Origin: Mesonia sediminis
GTDB taxonomy: Bacteria > Bacteroidota > Bacteroidia > Flavobacteriales > Flavobacteriaceae
Assembly: GCF_042684705.1 (NCBI RefSeq)
Contig: NZ_JBHULZ010000041.1
Span: 372,001-436,000, forward strand
Length of the DNA: 64,000 nt
Direction: 5' to 3'
The notes beneath the pieces are model-generated. The model was not told the DNA's origin and searched no databases. It saw only the letters and a program-made list of their open reading frames with translations. Below are positions 45,493 through 53,695 of the stretch, one piece after another. Position 1 is the stretch's first letter, and every line of letters begins with the position of its first letter. Position numbers and translations under genes: made by a program.

Positions 45493-45721
45493 TTATTTGC
45501 GAAAAAAAGCTTAATACGGGTTTGTAATAACGACAAAATTTAAGAGCCGTAAAAATGGTTTGCTTTTTATCAACCAAACAGCCTTAGGGCACAGTAGAAA
45601 AATAAAAAATTTCAAATTTTGAAAATAAAAGTTAATGAAGCAATAACGGTTTTTAGTGTTACAAAAGAATAAAAGCTTGAGACTAAATGCCAGTAGCGGA
45701 GTTAACCTTAAACTTGATTAA
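45493..45721. other. 229-base spacer before sufB
   Basis: AT-rich spacer with no terminator hairpin and no full TAnnTTTG close to sufB. I see no gene here. It may hold an uncharacterised promoter or operator of the main suf operon. Confidence 0.5.
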
Positions 45722-47170
45722 ATGAATAAATTTACCGAAGACGACTTAAGAGAAGAGTTGAAAACCAAAGAGTATGAGTATGGTTTTTACACCGATATTG
45801 AGTCTGATACATTTCCAGTAGGACTAAACGAGGACGTAGTACGCGCCATTTCAAAAAAGAAAGAGGAGCCAGAATGGATGACCGAGTGGCGATTAGAAGC
45901 CTTTAGAATTTGGCAAGAAATGGAAGAGCCAGAATGGGCAAATGTGAAATATGAAAAGCCTGATTTTCAAAATATCTCTTATTACTCGGCTCCCAATAAA
46001 AAGCCAAAGTACGAAAGTTTAGATGAGGTAGATCCTGAACTATTAGATACATTTAAAAAACTAGGTATTTCACTTGATGAACAAAAGAAATTGGCTGGTG
46101 TAGCTGTAGACGTTGTAATGGATTCAGTTTCGGTAACTACTACATTTAAGAAAACTTTAGCCGAAAAGGGTATTATATTTTGCTCTATGTCTGAAGCGAT
46201 TCAAGAACACCCAGAATTAGTAAGAAAATACATCGGGACGGTGGTGCCTAAAAAAGATAATTTTTATGCGGCCTTAAATTCAGCCGTGTTTAGTGATGGT
46301 TCTTTTTGCTATATCCCTAAAGGGGTAAGGTGTCCTATGGAACTTTCTACTTATTTCAGGATTAATCAGGCTGGTACAGGGCAATTTGAACGCACCTTGG
46401 TGGTTGCTGACAAAGGAAGTTACGTAAGTTACTTAGAAGGGTGTACAGCGCCACAACGGGATGAAAACCAGTTACACGCCGCAGTGGTAGAACTCATCGC
46501 GCTCGACGATGCCGAAATTAAATACAGCACCGTGCAAAATTGGTACCCTGGTAATGCCGAAGGAAAAGGAGGGGTGTTTAATTTTGTAACCAAACGAGGC
46601 CTTTGCGAAACCAATGCCAAAATAAGCTGGACTCAAGTGGAGACAGGAAGTGCCGTAACTTGGAAATACCCAAGCTGTGTGTTAAAAGGAGATAACAGTA
46701 TAGGTGAGTTTTACTCGGTTGCTGTAACCAACAACCACCAACAAGCTGATACCGGTACAAAAATGATTCATTTAGGTAAAAATACCAAGAGTACCATCAT
46801 TTCAAAAGGAATCTCTGCTGGTCAGTCGCAAAATTCTTACCGCGGTTTGGTGCAAATTAGCAAAAGAGCCGAAAATGCACGTAACTTCTCAGAGTGTGAT
46901 TCTTTATTGATGGGTAATGAGTGTGGAGCGCATACTTTCCCTTATATAGAAACCAAAAATAAATCGGCACAAGTAGAGCACGAGGCAACGACAAGTAAAA
47001 TTGGTGAAGATCAAATTTTTTATTGCAACCAGCGGGGTATAGATACAGAAAAAGCCATAGCGCTAATAGTAAATGGTTTTAGTAAAGAGGTGTTAAACAA
47101 ACTACCGATGGAGTTTGCCGTTGAAGCGCAAAAATTACTAGAAATATCTTTAGAAGGTTCTGTAGGATAA
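45722..47170 (+). CDS. sufB: Fe-S cluster assembly scaffold SufB
   Basis: A 482-residue SufB. It is the scaffold core of the SufBCD complex on which clusters are built. Characteristic stretches: FYTDIESDTFPVGLNEDVVR near the start, FSDGSFCYIPKGVRCPMELSTYFR (position about 190-213), YLEGCTAPQRDENQLHAAVVE, and the C-terminal ISAGQSQNSYRG and RNFSECDSLLMG with the conserved Cys. First gene of the long operon; a lipoprotein gene follows after 9 bases. Confidence 0.97.
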   Translation: MNKFTEDDLREELKTKEYEYGFYTDIESDTFPVGLNEDVVRAISKKKEEPEWMTEWRLEAFRIWQEMEEPEWANVKYEKPDFQNISYYSAPNKKPKYESLDEVDPELLDTFKKLGISLDEQKKLAGVAVDVVMDSVSVTTTFKKTLAEKGIIFCSMSEAIQEHPELVRKYIGTVVPKKDNFYAALNSAVFSDGSFCYIPKGVRCPMELSTYFRINQAGTGQFERTLVVADKGSYVSYLEGCTAPQRDENQLHAAVVELIALDDAEIKYSTVQNWYPGNAEGKGGVFNFVTKRGLCETNAKISWTQVETGSAVTWKYPSCVLKGDNSIGEFYSVAVTNNHQQADTGTKMIHLGKNTKSTIISKGISAGQSQNSYRGLVQISKRAENARNFSECDSLLMGNECGAHTFPYIETKNKSAQVEHEATTSKIGEDQIFYCNQRGIDTEKAIALIVNGFSKEVLNKLPMEFAVEAQKLLEISLEGSVG

Positions 47171-47179
47171 AAAATAAAT

Positions 47180-47578
47180 ATGAGAAAAATAGCGCTTATT
47201 TTTATAGTGGCAAGTTTGTTAATTGCTTGTAACGATAATAAAAAAGAAGGCCAAAAAGAGGCTGAGTCAATTACAACTACAGAACAAGAAGATGGTTTAG
47301 TAGTATTAAATGGAGAGTTTATTTATTTAAACGAGGCCGCCGTTTTAAAAGGCGATAGCTTTTTGTATGCGGTAGAGCAAGATAGTATGATGCGTGTATT
47401 AGATAAACAAGCAAAAGTGCTAAAACGCGATAAATTTGACATGATTCCTGTTGAGGTAAAAGCAAGCGTAAAACCAAATCCTGTTAAAGGAGGTTGGGAA
47501 CAAATTATAGAAATAAAAGAAATAATAAAGGTATCACCGCCTACACAAGAAGGTGTAATTAAAGTTAAAGCAAATTAA
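47180..47578 (+). CDS. Lipoprotein embedded between sufB and sufC
   Basis: A 132-residue lipoprotein (LLIACN lipobox, Cys17). The mature part has a Gly/Glu-rich linker (about 20-38) and a strand-rich core with LVVLNGEFIYLNEAAVLKG. A recurring Asp/Lys pattern resembles NlpE-type or other small copper-stress lipoproteins, but the match is too weak to name. It starts 9 bases after sufB and ends 1 base before the sufC ATG, so it is firmly in the operon. A role for a membrane lipoprotein in a cytoplasmic assembly pathway is not obvious. Confidence 0.7.
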   Translation: MRKIALIFIVASLLIACNDNKKEGQKEAESITTTEQEDGLVVLNGEFIYLNEAAVLKGDSFLYAVEQDSMMRVLDKQAKVLKRDKFDMIPVEVKASVKPNPVKGGWEQIIEIKEIIKVSPPTQEGVIKVKAN

Positions 47579-47579
47579 T

Positions 47580-48335
47580 ATGTTAAAGATAAAAAATTTA
47601 CACGCCAACGTAGAAGGCAAGGAGATTTTAAAAGGAATTAATTTAGAGATTAAAGCCGGAGAAGTTCATGCTATAATGGGACCAAACGGTTCGGGTAAAA
47701 GTACATTGGCTTCTGTTATTGCAGGTAAAGAAGAATACGAGCAAACAGAGGGTGAGATTATTTTAGAGAACGAAGAGATATCAGAACTAGAGGCCGATGA
47801 GCGTGCGCGAAAAGGAGTGTTTTTATCCTTCCAATATCCAGTTGAAATCCCTGGTGTTTCGGTGACCAATTTTATTAAAACTGCAATAAACGAAACAAGA
47901 AAAGCTCAAGGTCTTGAAGAGATGCCCGCTAAAGACATGTTGAAAAAGATTAAAGAAAAATCTGAATTACTCGAAATTAAGAGAGGATTTTTGTCGCGCT
48001 CTTTAAATGAAGGCTTCTCTGGTGGAGAGAAAAAAAGAAATGAAATCTTTCAAATGGCTATGCTCGAGCCCAAATTTGCTATGCTTGATGAAACCGACTC
48101 AGGATTAGATATCGATGCGTTACGTATTGTTTCAAATGGTGTAAATAAATTAAAAACTAAAGATAATGCGGTTATGGTAATCACCCACTACCAACGCTTA
48201 TTAAATTATATAGTTCCTGATTTTGTTCATGTTTTGATGGATGGGAAAATTGTAAAGTCTGGAGGTAAAGAGTTAGCACATAAATTAGAGGAGCACGGTT
48301 ACGACTGGATTAAAGAAGAAATGAAAATGGCCTAA
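47580..48335 (+). CDS. sufC: Fe-S cluster assembly ATPase SufC
   Basis: A 251-residue ABC-type ATPase of the SufBCD scaffold. Walker A GPNGSGKST, signature LNEGFSGGEKKRNE, Walker B FAMLDETDSGLD and the switch histidine in VITHYQR are all intact. ATP hydrolysis reshapes SufB/SufD for cluster building. It starts one base after the embedded lipoprotein. Confidence 0.98.
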   Translation: MLKIKNLHANVEGKEILKGINLEIKAGEVHAIMGPNGSGKSTLASVIAGKEEYEQTEGEIILENEEISELEADERARKGVFLSFQYPVEIPGVSVTNFIKTAINETRKAQGLEEMPAKDMLKKIKEKSELLEIKRGFLSRSLNEGFSGGEKKRNEIFQMAMLEPKFAMLDETDSGLDIDALRIVSNGVNKLKTKDNAVMVITHYQRLLNYIVPDFVHVLMDGKIVKSGGKELAHKLEEHGYDWIKEEMKMA

Positions 48336-48381
48336 ACGTAGTGCTTTTGAGAATTATTAATGAACGACTGAATTAAGATCT

Positions 48382-49695
48382 ATGGATTTAAAAGATAAAT
48401 TAATATCTTCTTTTTATGCCTATGAAGACCATCTACAAGTTACCGATCAGGTTCACGATGTAAAGGTTCAGGCAATAAAAGATTTTGAAACACTAGGTTT
48501 TCCTAAGAAAAAAGAAGAAGCCTGGAAATACACCTCCTTAAACAAATTACTTAAGCAGGACTATAATTTGTTTGCTCAAGTTGAAGATGCGTTAGACTAT
48601 AAAGAAGTAAAAAAATACTTTATACACGAGATTGACACGTATACCATTGTGTTTATTGATGGCGTGTATGCTTCTCAACTATCTAGCACAACACACGATA
48701 AGATTGATGCTTGTTTGATGTCTTCGGCAATGGAGAAGGAAAAATATGCTGATTTGCTTGAGAAATACTTTAATAAAATTGCACCAAAATCCGGTTTAAA
48801 CGCCCTAAATACTGCGTTCGCCAGACAAGGGGCCTTTATTAACATTCCTAAGAATACCGTAGCAGATAAACCCATACAAATTATCAACTTCTCTACGGGT
48901 AAAGAAAATAATCTTATGATTCAGCCCCGAAATTTAATTGTGGTAGGGGAGAACGCCCAGGTAGAAATTATTGAGCGTCACCAGAGTTTAACCGAAAATC
49001 CTGTTTTTACCAATTCGGTTACAGAAATCTTTGTGGACAAACGCGGTATGCTTGATTTCTATAAAATTCAAAACGATACGCACCATGCCTCTTTGATTGA
49101 TAACACTTTTATCAAGCAAATGGCAGAAACGCATTGCTCGGTACATACCTTTTCGCTAGGAGGAGCTTTAACTAGAAATAACCTAGAGTTTTACCAAAAA
49201 GGAGAGCACTCTAACTCTATTCTTAAAGGTGTAACTTTAATCGAAGGTAAACAACACGTAGATCATAATACCCTAGTGCACCATACTCAACCTAATTGTG
49301 AGAGTCATCAAGATTATAAAGGTATATATGATGAAAAATCGGTTGGCGTATTTAATGGTAAAGTTTTGGTTGAAAAGATTGCCCAGAAAATTAACGCTTA
49401 CCAAAGTAATAACAATATTTTGGCCCACGATGATGCCACTATCAACTCTAAACCGCAATTGGAGATTTTTGCAGATGATGTAGCTTGTAGTCACGGTTGT
49501 ACCATTGGGCAATTAGATGAAGAAGCATTATTTTATCTTAAATCTAGAGGAATACCGGCCAAAGAAGCTCGTGCTTTATTAACCTATGCATTTGCCAACA
49601 ATGTCTTAGAAAGTGTAAAAATTGGAGCCATCAAAAAACGGATTAATAAATTAATAGCCAATAAATTAAATGTAAATTTAGGCTTTGACTTATAA
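48382..49695 (+). CDS. sufD: Fe-S cluster assembly protein SufD
   Basis: A 437-residue SufD, the SufB paralogue in the scaffold complex. It includes EEAWKYTSLNKLL near residue 50, a parallel beta-helix core, and the C-terminal DDVACSHGCTIGQLDEEALFYLKSRGI (about 358-384) whose HGxTxGxLDxxxxFYxxSRG pattern is diagnostic. It lies 46 bases after sufC and 3 bases before sufS. Confidence 0.97.
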   Translation: MDLKDKLISSFYAYEDHLQVTDQVHDVKVQAIKDFETLGFPKKKEEAWKYTSLNKLLKQDYNLFAQVEDALDYKEVKKYFIHEIDTYTIVFIDGVYASQLSSTTHDKIDACLMSSAMEKEKYADLLEKYFNKIAPKSGLNALNTAFARQGAFINIPKNTVADKPIQIINFSTGKENNLMIQPRNLIVVGENAQVEIIERHQSLTENPVFTNSVTEIFVDKRGMLDFYKIQNDTHHASLIDNTFIKQMAETHCSVHTFSLGGALTRNNLEFYQKGEHSNSILKGVTLIEGKQHVDHNTLVHHTQPNCESHQDYKGIYDEKSVGVFNGKVLVEKIAQKINAYQSNNNILAHDDATINSKPQLEIFADDVACSHGCTIGQLDEEALFYLKSRGIPAKEARALLTYAFANNVLESVKIGAIKKRINKLIANKLNVNLGFDL

Positions 49696-49698
49696 ATT

Positions 49699-50919
49699 AT
49701 GACAAATTTCCCCATAGATAAAATTCGTCTAGATTTTCCAATCCTACAGCGAAAGGTAAATGGAAAACCTTTGGTGTATCTTGATAATGCAGCCACATCG
49801 CAAACCCCTAAACAGGTAATAGATTGTATAGTAGAGTACTACTCGCTTTACAATGCCAATATCCACAGGGGGGTGCATACGCTATCTCAAGAAGCCACAG
49901 ATGCGTATGAAGCTGCTCGGGAAAAAATTAGAGTTCATTTTAATGCAAAACATCGAGAAGAAATAATATTTACTTCGGGAACCACCGAGGGAATCAATTT
50001 GGTGGCGCACGGTTTTTCAAAACGATTGAAAAAAGGAGATGAGGTTATTGTTTCGGCTTTAGAGCATCATTCCAATATTGTGCCGTGGCAAATGATGTGT
50101 GAAGAAACAGGGGCTAAATTGCGGGTTCTTCCTATGTTGCCTAATGGCGAATTAGATATGAACGCTTACGCGGATTTGGTCAATGCCAATACGAAATTGG
50201 TTTTTGTAAATCATATTTCAAACGCTTTGGGTACCATTAATCCAATAAAACAAATTATTGAAAAGGCAAAAAAGGTGGGAGCCGCTGTCTTAATAGATGG
50301 AGCCCAAGCTGCACCCCATATCAAAGCCGATGTTCAAGACTTAGACGTAGATTTTTATGTTGTTTCTGCACATAAAATGTGCGGTCCTACGGGCGTTGGG
50401 GTATTATTTGGTAAAAAAACTTGGTTAGAAAAACTTCACCCTTATCAAGGCGGTGGAGAAATGATAGACCAGGTGAGTTTTGAGCAAACAACTTACGCTG
50501 GTTTACCTCATAAATTTGAGGCCGGAACACCAAATATTTGTGGAGGTATAGCCTTTGGTGCCGCCATTGATTATATGAATACAATTGGCTTTGAGGCTAT
50601 AGCGCAATATGAGCATGACTTATTAGTAAAGGCAACACAAGCTTTATTTGAAATTGATGGCCTTAAAATTTATGGTACGGCAAAAGAAAAAACTTCGGTA
50701 ATTTCATTTAATATAGAAGGAATACATCCGTATGATATAGGTACTATCGTTGATAAATTGGGTATTGCCGTTAGAACAGGGCACCATTGTGCTAAACCTA
50801 TTATGGATTATTACAAGATTCCGGGTACGGTTAGAGCCTCATTCGCATTTTATAACACCTTTGAAGAAGTAGAAGCCTTAGTGCAGGCAGTTAAAAAAGC
50901 TAAAGAAATGCTATCATGA
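49699..50919 (+). CDS. sufS: Cysteine desulfurase SufS
   Basis: A 406-residue PLP enzyme (class II desulfurase) that takes sulfur from cysteine for cluster assembly. PLP-binding Lys226 lies in SAHKMCGPTG, and the catalytic persulfide Cys364 in RTGHHCAKP. YLDNAATSQTPKQV opens the fold. It begins 3 bases after sufD; its stop overlaps the next ATG by 4 bases (ATGA). Confidence 0.98.
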   Translation: MTNFPIDKIRLDFPILQRKVNGKPLVYLDNAATSQTPKQVIDCIVEYYSLYNANIHRGVHTLSQEATDAYEAAREKIRVHFNAKHREEIIFTSGTTEGINLVAHGFSKRLKKGDEVIVSALEHHSNIVPWQMMCEETGAKLRVLPMLPNGELDMNAYADLVNANTKLVFVNHISNALGTINPIKQIIEKAKKVGAAVLIDGAQAAPHIKADVQDLDVDFYVVSAHKMCGPTGVGVLFGKKTWLEKLHPYQGGGEMIDQVSFEQTTYAGLPHKFEAGTPNICGGIAFGAAIDYMNTIGFEAIAQYEHDLLVKATQALFEIDGLKIYGTAKEKTSVISFNIEGIHPYDIGTIVDKLGIAVRTGHHCAKPIMDYYKIPGTVRASFAFYNTFEEVEALVQAVKKAKEMLS

Positions 50920-51335
50920 AAAGAATACTAAGTTTAATGACGGTACTGCTATTGTTTGTGGGCTGCCAAGAAAAGCAATCCGATAAGCAAAAGATGGATG
51001 CGCTCAAGCAGCTTGAAAGTGGTGCCTATGATATTGAGTACATAGACGATAAAGATGTAACACCAAAAAAGATAAACCTTATTGCTATGCTTGAAGAGAT
51101 GCAATTGGTGGGCAATGTAGTTTGTAATAAATATACTACTAGCTTTAAATTAGAAGATGATTTTGGAATATTTGTAAAACCCGCAGGAGTAACTCAAGCG
51201 GCTTGCGAAGACCAGGATCTAGAAAGAGAGTACTTAGAAAGACTGGCGAAAGTTCGGTTTTATGCCTACGATGGTGAACAGCTGATCTTGAAAGATGAGA
51301 ATAAGAAAGAATTAATGCGCGGAAAAAAGAATTGA
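50916..51335 (+). CDS. META-domain-like lipoprotein embedded between sufS and sufE
   Basis: A 139-residue lipoprotein (LLFVGCQ lipobox, Cys17). The core fits a META/HslJ-like fold: CNKYTTSFKLEDDFGI, then the segment PAGVTQAACEDQDLEREYLERL with a cysteine pair pattern, and a closing YDGEQLILKDENKK. Such domains occur in small periplasmic stress proteins. Start and end overlap sufS and sufE by 4 bases each, so translation is coupled to both Fe-S genes. Confidence 0.72.
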   Translation: MKRILSLMTVLLLFVGCQEKQSDKQKMDALKQLESGAYDIEYIDDKDVTPKKINLIAMLEEMQLVGNVVCNKYTTSFKLEDDFGIFVKPAGVTQAACEDQDLEREYLERLAKVRFYAYDGEQLILKDENKKELMRGKKN

Positions 51336-51766
51336 TTGTGAATACGATTAAAGAGATACAAGAAGAAATAGTAGATGAGTTTTCTATGTTCGACGATTGG
51401 ATGCAGCGCTATGAATATATGATTGAGCTGGGAAAATCATTGCCACTTATCGAAGAACAATATAAAACCGATGATTACAAAATTAAAGGCTGTCAAAGTC
51501 AAGTATGGGTCCATGCCGACTTTCAAGACGGTCAAGTGGTATTTACTGCCGACAGTGATGCTATAATTACCAAAGGTATTATAGCTCTTTTGGTGCGTTC
51601 ATTTTCGCATCAAAAACCAGAGGATATTATAGCTGCAGACACCCAATTTATAGATGAAATTGGTTTAAAAGAGCATTTATCTCCAACCCGAGCAAACGGT
51701 TTGGTTAGCATGATAAAACAATTAAAAATGTATGCAATAGCTTATCAAGCTAAAGCAAATAATTAA
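51332..51766 (+). CDS. sufE: Sulfur acceptor SufE
   Basis: A protein of about 142-144 residues that stimulates SufS and accepts its persulfide. The acceptor cysteine is in KGCQSQVW (Cys54 counted from TTG 51332, Cys52 from GTG 51338). FSMFDDWMQRYEYMIELGK is the usual N-terminal helix region. No ATG is available: the choices are TTG 51332, which overlaps the previous stop, or GTG 51338. GTG followed by NTIKEIQEE looks closest to other SufE starts. Confidence 0.94.
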   Translation: MIVNTIKEIQEEIVDEFSMFDDWMQRYEYMIELGKSLPLIEEQYKTDDYKIKGCQSQVWVHADFQDGQVVFTADSDAIITKGIIALLVRSFSHQKPEDIIAADTQFIDEIGLKEHLSPTRANGLVSMIKQLKMYAIAYQAKANN

Positions 51767-51770
51767 AACT

Positions 51771-52100
51771 ATGGGTAAATTAGAAGATATAGATGTAAAT
51801 GAACTGGGTGAGAAAGTTGTAAAGGTAATCAAGACCATTTATGACCCAGAAATACCTGTTGATATTTATGAACTAGGACTTATTTATGACGTTTTTGTGA
51901 ATGAAGATTATGAAGTTAAAGTGTTGATGACACTTACCACTCCTAATTGTCCGGTTGCAGAAAGTTTACCTCAAGAGGTAGAAGAAAAAATTAAGAGTAT
52001 TGACTTGGTGAAAGATGCAGAAGTAGAAATAACTTTTGACCCGCCGTGGTCCCAGGATTTGATGAGCGAAGAGGCCAAACTTGAACTCGGTATGCTTTAA
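51771..52100 (+). CDS. DUF59/MIP18-family Fe-S maturation factor
   Basis: A 109-residue protein of the DUF59 (SufT/MIP18-like) family: IYDPEIPVDIYELGLIYDV, then LTTPNCPVAESLPQEVEEKI with the conserved cysteine, and a terminal FDPPWSQDLMSEEAK. Such proteins help carry or target Fe-S clusters. It starts 4 bases after sufE in the same operon. Confidence 0.95.
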   Translation: MGKLEDIDVNELGEKVVKVIKTIYDPEIPVDIYELGLIYDVFVNEDYEVKVLMTLTTPNCPVAESLPQEVEEKIKSIDLVKDAEVEITFDPPWSQDLMSEEAKLELGML

Positions 52101-52108
52101 TTGTAGAT

Positions 52109-52621
52109 ATGAAAAATGAGCCTATCATAAATAGAGTAGCGAATAGTGCATTAGTAACCATAGATTTAGAAGATTTATATCAACCTGGCCCAAGGCTAGG
52201 AATTGATTTATCACAATGGTTACTAGAAGGTATAGTCTTGCGTGAGAAAGACTTCCGTAAAGCTGTAAATAGTCAAGATTGGCAAAAATATCAAGGAGCC
52301 TATGTTTATCTATTTTGCAGTACAGATGCTATCTTACCCGGTTGGGCGTATATGTTTGTAAGTCTACAATTAGGTGATTTTGCCAAAAAAGTAGTGATGG
52401 GTGATGAATTTACATTAGAAAACACCTTGTTTACTGAAGCAGTTAGAGATTTTGATGCTTCCATTTATCAAGATAAGCCGGTTATTATAAAAGGCTGCGC
52501 TAAACGTGAAATTCCACCCAATGCTTATGTGCTGTTGGCTCAAAAACTCCAAGCTTATGCTAAAAGTATTATGTATGGTGAGGCTTGTTCGGCCGTGCCA
52601 ATGTTTAAACGCAAAAAGTAG
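52109..52621 (+). CDS. DUF2480 family protein
   Basis: A 170-residue soluble protein matching DUF2480, a Bacteroidota family: opening INRVANSALVTIDLEDLY, LLEGIVLREKDFRKAV, and the terminal GCAKREIPPNAYVLLAQKL. Cysteines at LFCST, KGCAK and EACSAVP could bind a metal or cluster. It starts 8 bases after the DUF59 gene, so it belongs to the suf operon by position. Function unknown. Confidence 0.9.
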   Translation: MKNEPIINRVANSALVTIDLEDLYQPGPRLGIDLSQWLLEGIVLREKDFRKAVNSQDWQKYQGAYVYLFCSTDAILPGWAYMFVSLQLGDFAKKVVMGDEFTLENTLFTEAVRDFDASIYQDKPVIIKGCAKREIPPNAYVLLAQKLQAYAKSIMYGEACSAVPMFKRKK

Positions 52622-52635
52622 TGACTAAACTATTG

Positions 52636-52665
52636 TTGGCGATGAGTTAGATTGTTATATTTTTG
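52636..52665 (+). promoter_or_regulatory. Promoter of the DUF3078 gene
   Basis: TTG (52636-52638), a 19-base spacer, TATTTTTG (52658-52665). The predicted leader is about 23 nt, separating this gene from the suf operon. Confidence 0.7.
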
Positions 52666-52693
52666 TGATTGATAAAAAATAACAAATCAATTC

Positions 52694-53623
52694 ATGAAAA
52701 AAATTACAATCACTTTACTTTTGTTACTAATTGCGCAAATGGGATTTGCCCAAGAAGAGAATCAAGAACAATCAGGATGGTTGGGTACAGGAACATTATC
52801 ACTGCTATTTAATCAAGCTGCTTTCAATGCCGAATGGCAAGGAGGAGGTACTTCTAACTATGCCGGTAGTCTTAATTTTAATTACGATTTAAACTATAAA
52901 AAAGGCGATCTTACCTGGGATAATAAATTTATTGCTGATTTTGGTTTAACGAAGGTCAAAGATCAAGAGTTCACGCGTAAAACAAATGATCGGCTTGAAA
53001 TCAATTCGATATTGGGTAAACAACTGCAAGAATCTAACTGGTATTACTCCTTCTTTTTAAATTTTAGAACCCAATTTGCAAAAGGCTATGAGTATAGCGA
53101 AGCCGATGTGATTGATCCTATCACCAATGATGTAATTGGGGTAGAAACTGTACGAACAGAAACAACTCACTTTTTATCGCCAGGTTATTTACAAGCAGGT
53201 CCAGGTATGTTATGGAAGAAAAGCGACAAAATAAAAGTGAACATCGCTCCTGCAACAGCAAGATTGATATTTGTAGATGATGCTTTTACCAGCGTAGCAG
53301 GTTACACAGATGGTGGCTATTTTGGTGTAGACCAGGGAGAGTCTACTCGATTTGAATTTGGAGCTTCTTTAAATGCATTTGCTAGTTTTGAGTTGGTTAA
53401 AAATGTAAGTTTAGATAATATATTAAGCTTATATACCAATTATTTAGAAGATCCTCAAAACGTTGATTTAGATTATACTGCAACGCTAAATATGAAAATC
53501 AATGATTATTTAACTACCAGCTTTATTTTTCAAGCAATATATGATGATAACGCTATAAGCGGATTTCAAATTAGAGAGGTGTTAGGAGTAGGATTTACTT
53601 ATAAACTTAATCCTCAAGAATAA
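52694..53623 (+). CDS. DUF3078 outer-membrane-type protein
   Basis: A 309-residue exported protein (signal peptide ends MGFAQ, about 20). The DUF3078 pattern is clear: WLGTGTLSLLFNQAAFNAEWQGGG, then SLNFNYDLNYKKGDLTWDNKF, and a terminal strand VLGVGFTYKL. These are Bacteroidota proteins thought to form outer-membrane beta barrels; the role is unknown. It has its own promoter after the suf operon and a terminator shared with the efflux operon. Confidence 0.88.
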   Translation: MKKITITLLLLLIAQMGFAQEENQEQSGWLGTGTLSLLFNQAAFNAEWQGGGTSNYAGSLNFNYDLNYKKGDLTWDNKFIADFGLTKVKDQEFTRKTNDRLEINSILGKQLQESNWYYSFFLNFRTQFAKGYEYSEADVIDPITNDVIGVETVRTETTHFLSPGYLQAGPGMLWKKSDKIKVNIAPATARLIFVDDAFTSVAGYTDGGYFGVDQGESTRFEFGASLNAFASFELVKNVSLDNILSLYTNYLEDPQNVDLDYTATLNMKINDYLTTSFIFQAIYDDNAISGFQIREVLGVGFTYKLNPQE

Positions 53624-53644
53624 AACAAGCTTTTTTTAAGGACA

Positions 53645-53678
53645 AAAAAAGGAAATCTATAAAATGATTTCCTTTTTT
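53645..53678. terminator. Bidirectional terminator
   Basis: A 13-bp stem AAAAAAGGAAATC/GATTTCCTTTTTT with an 8-base loop, between the DUF3078 gene and the end of the efflux operon. Confidence 0.9.
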
Positions 53679-53695
53679 ATTTTTCAAGATAAATT

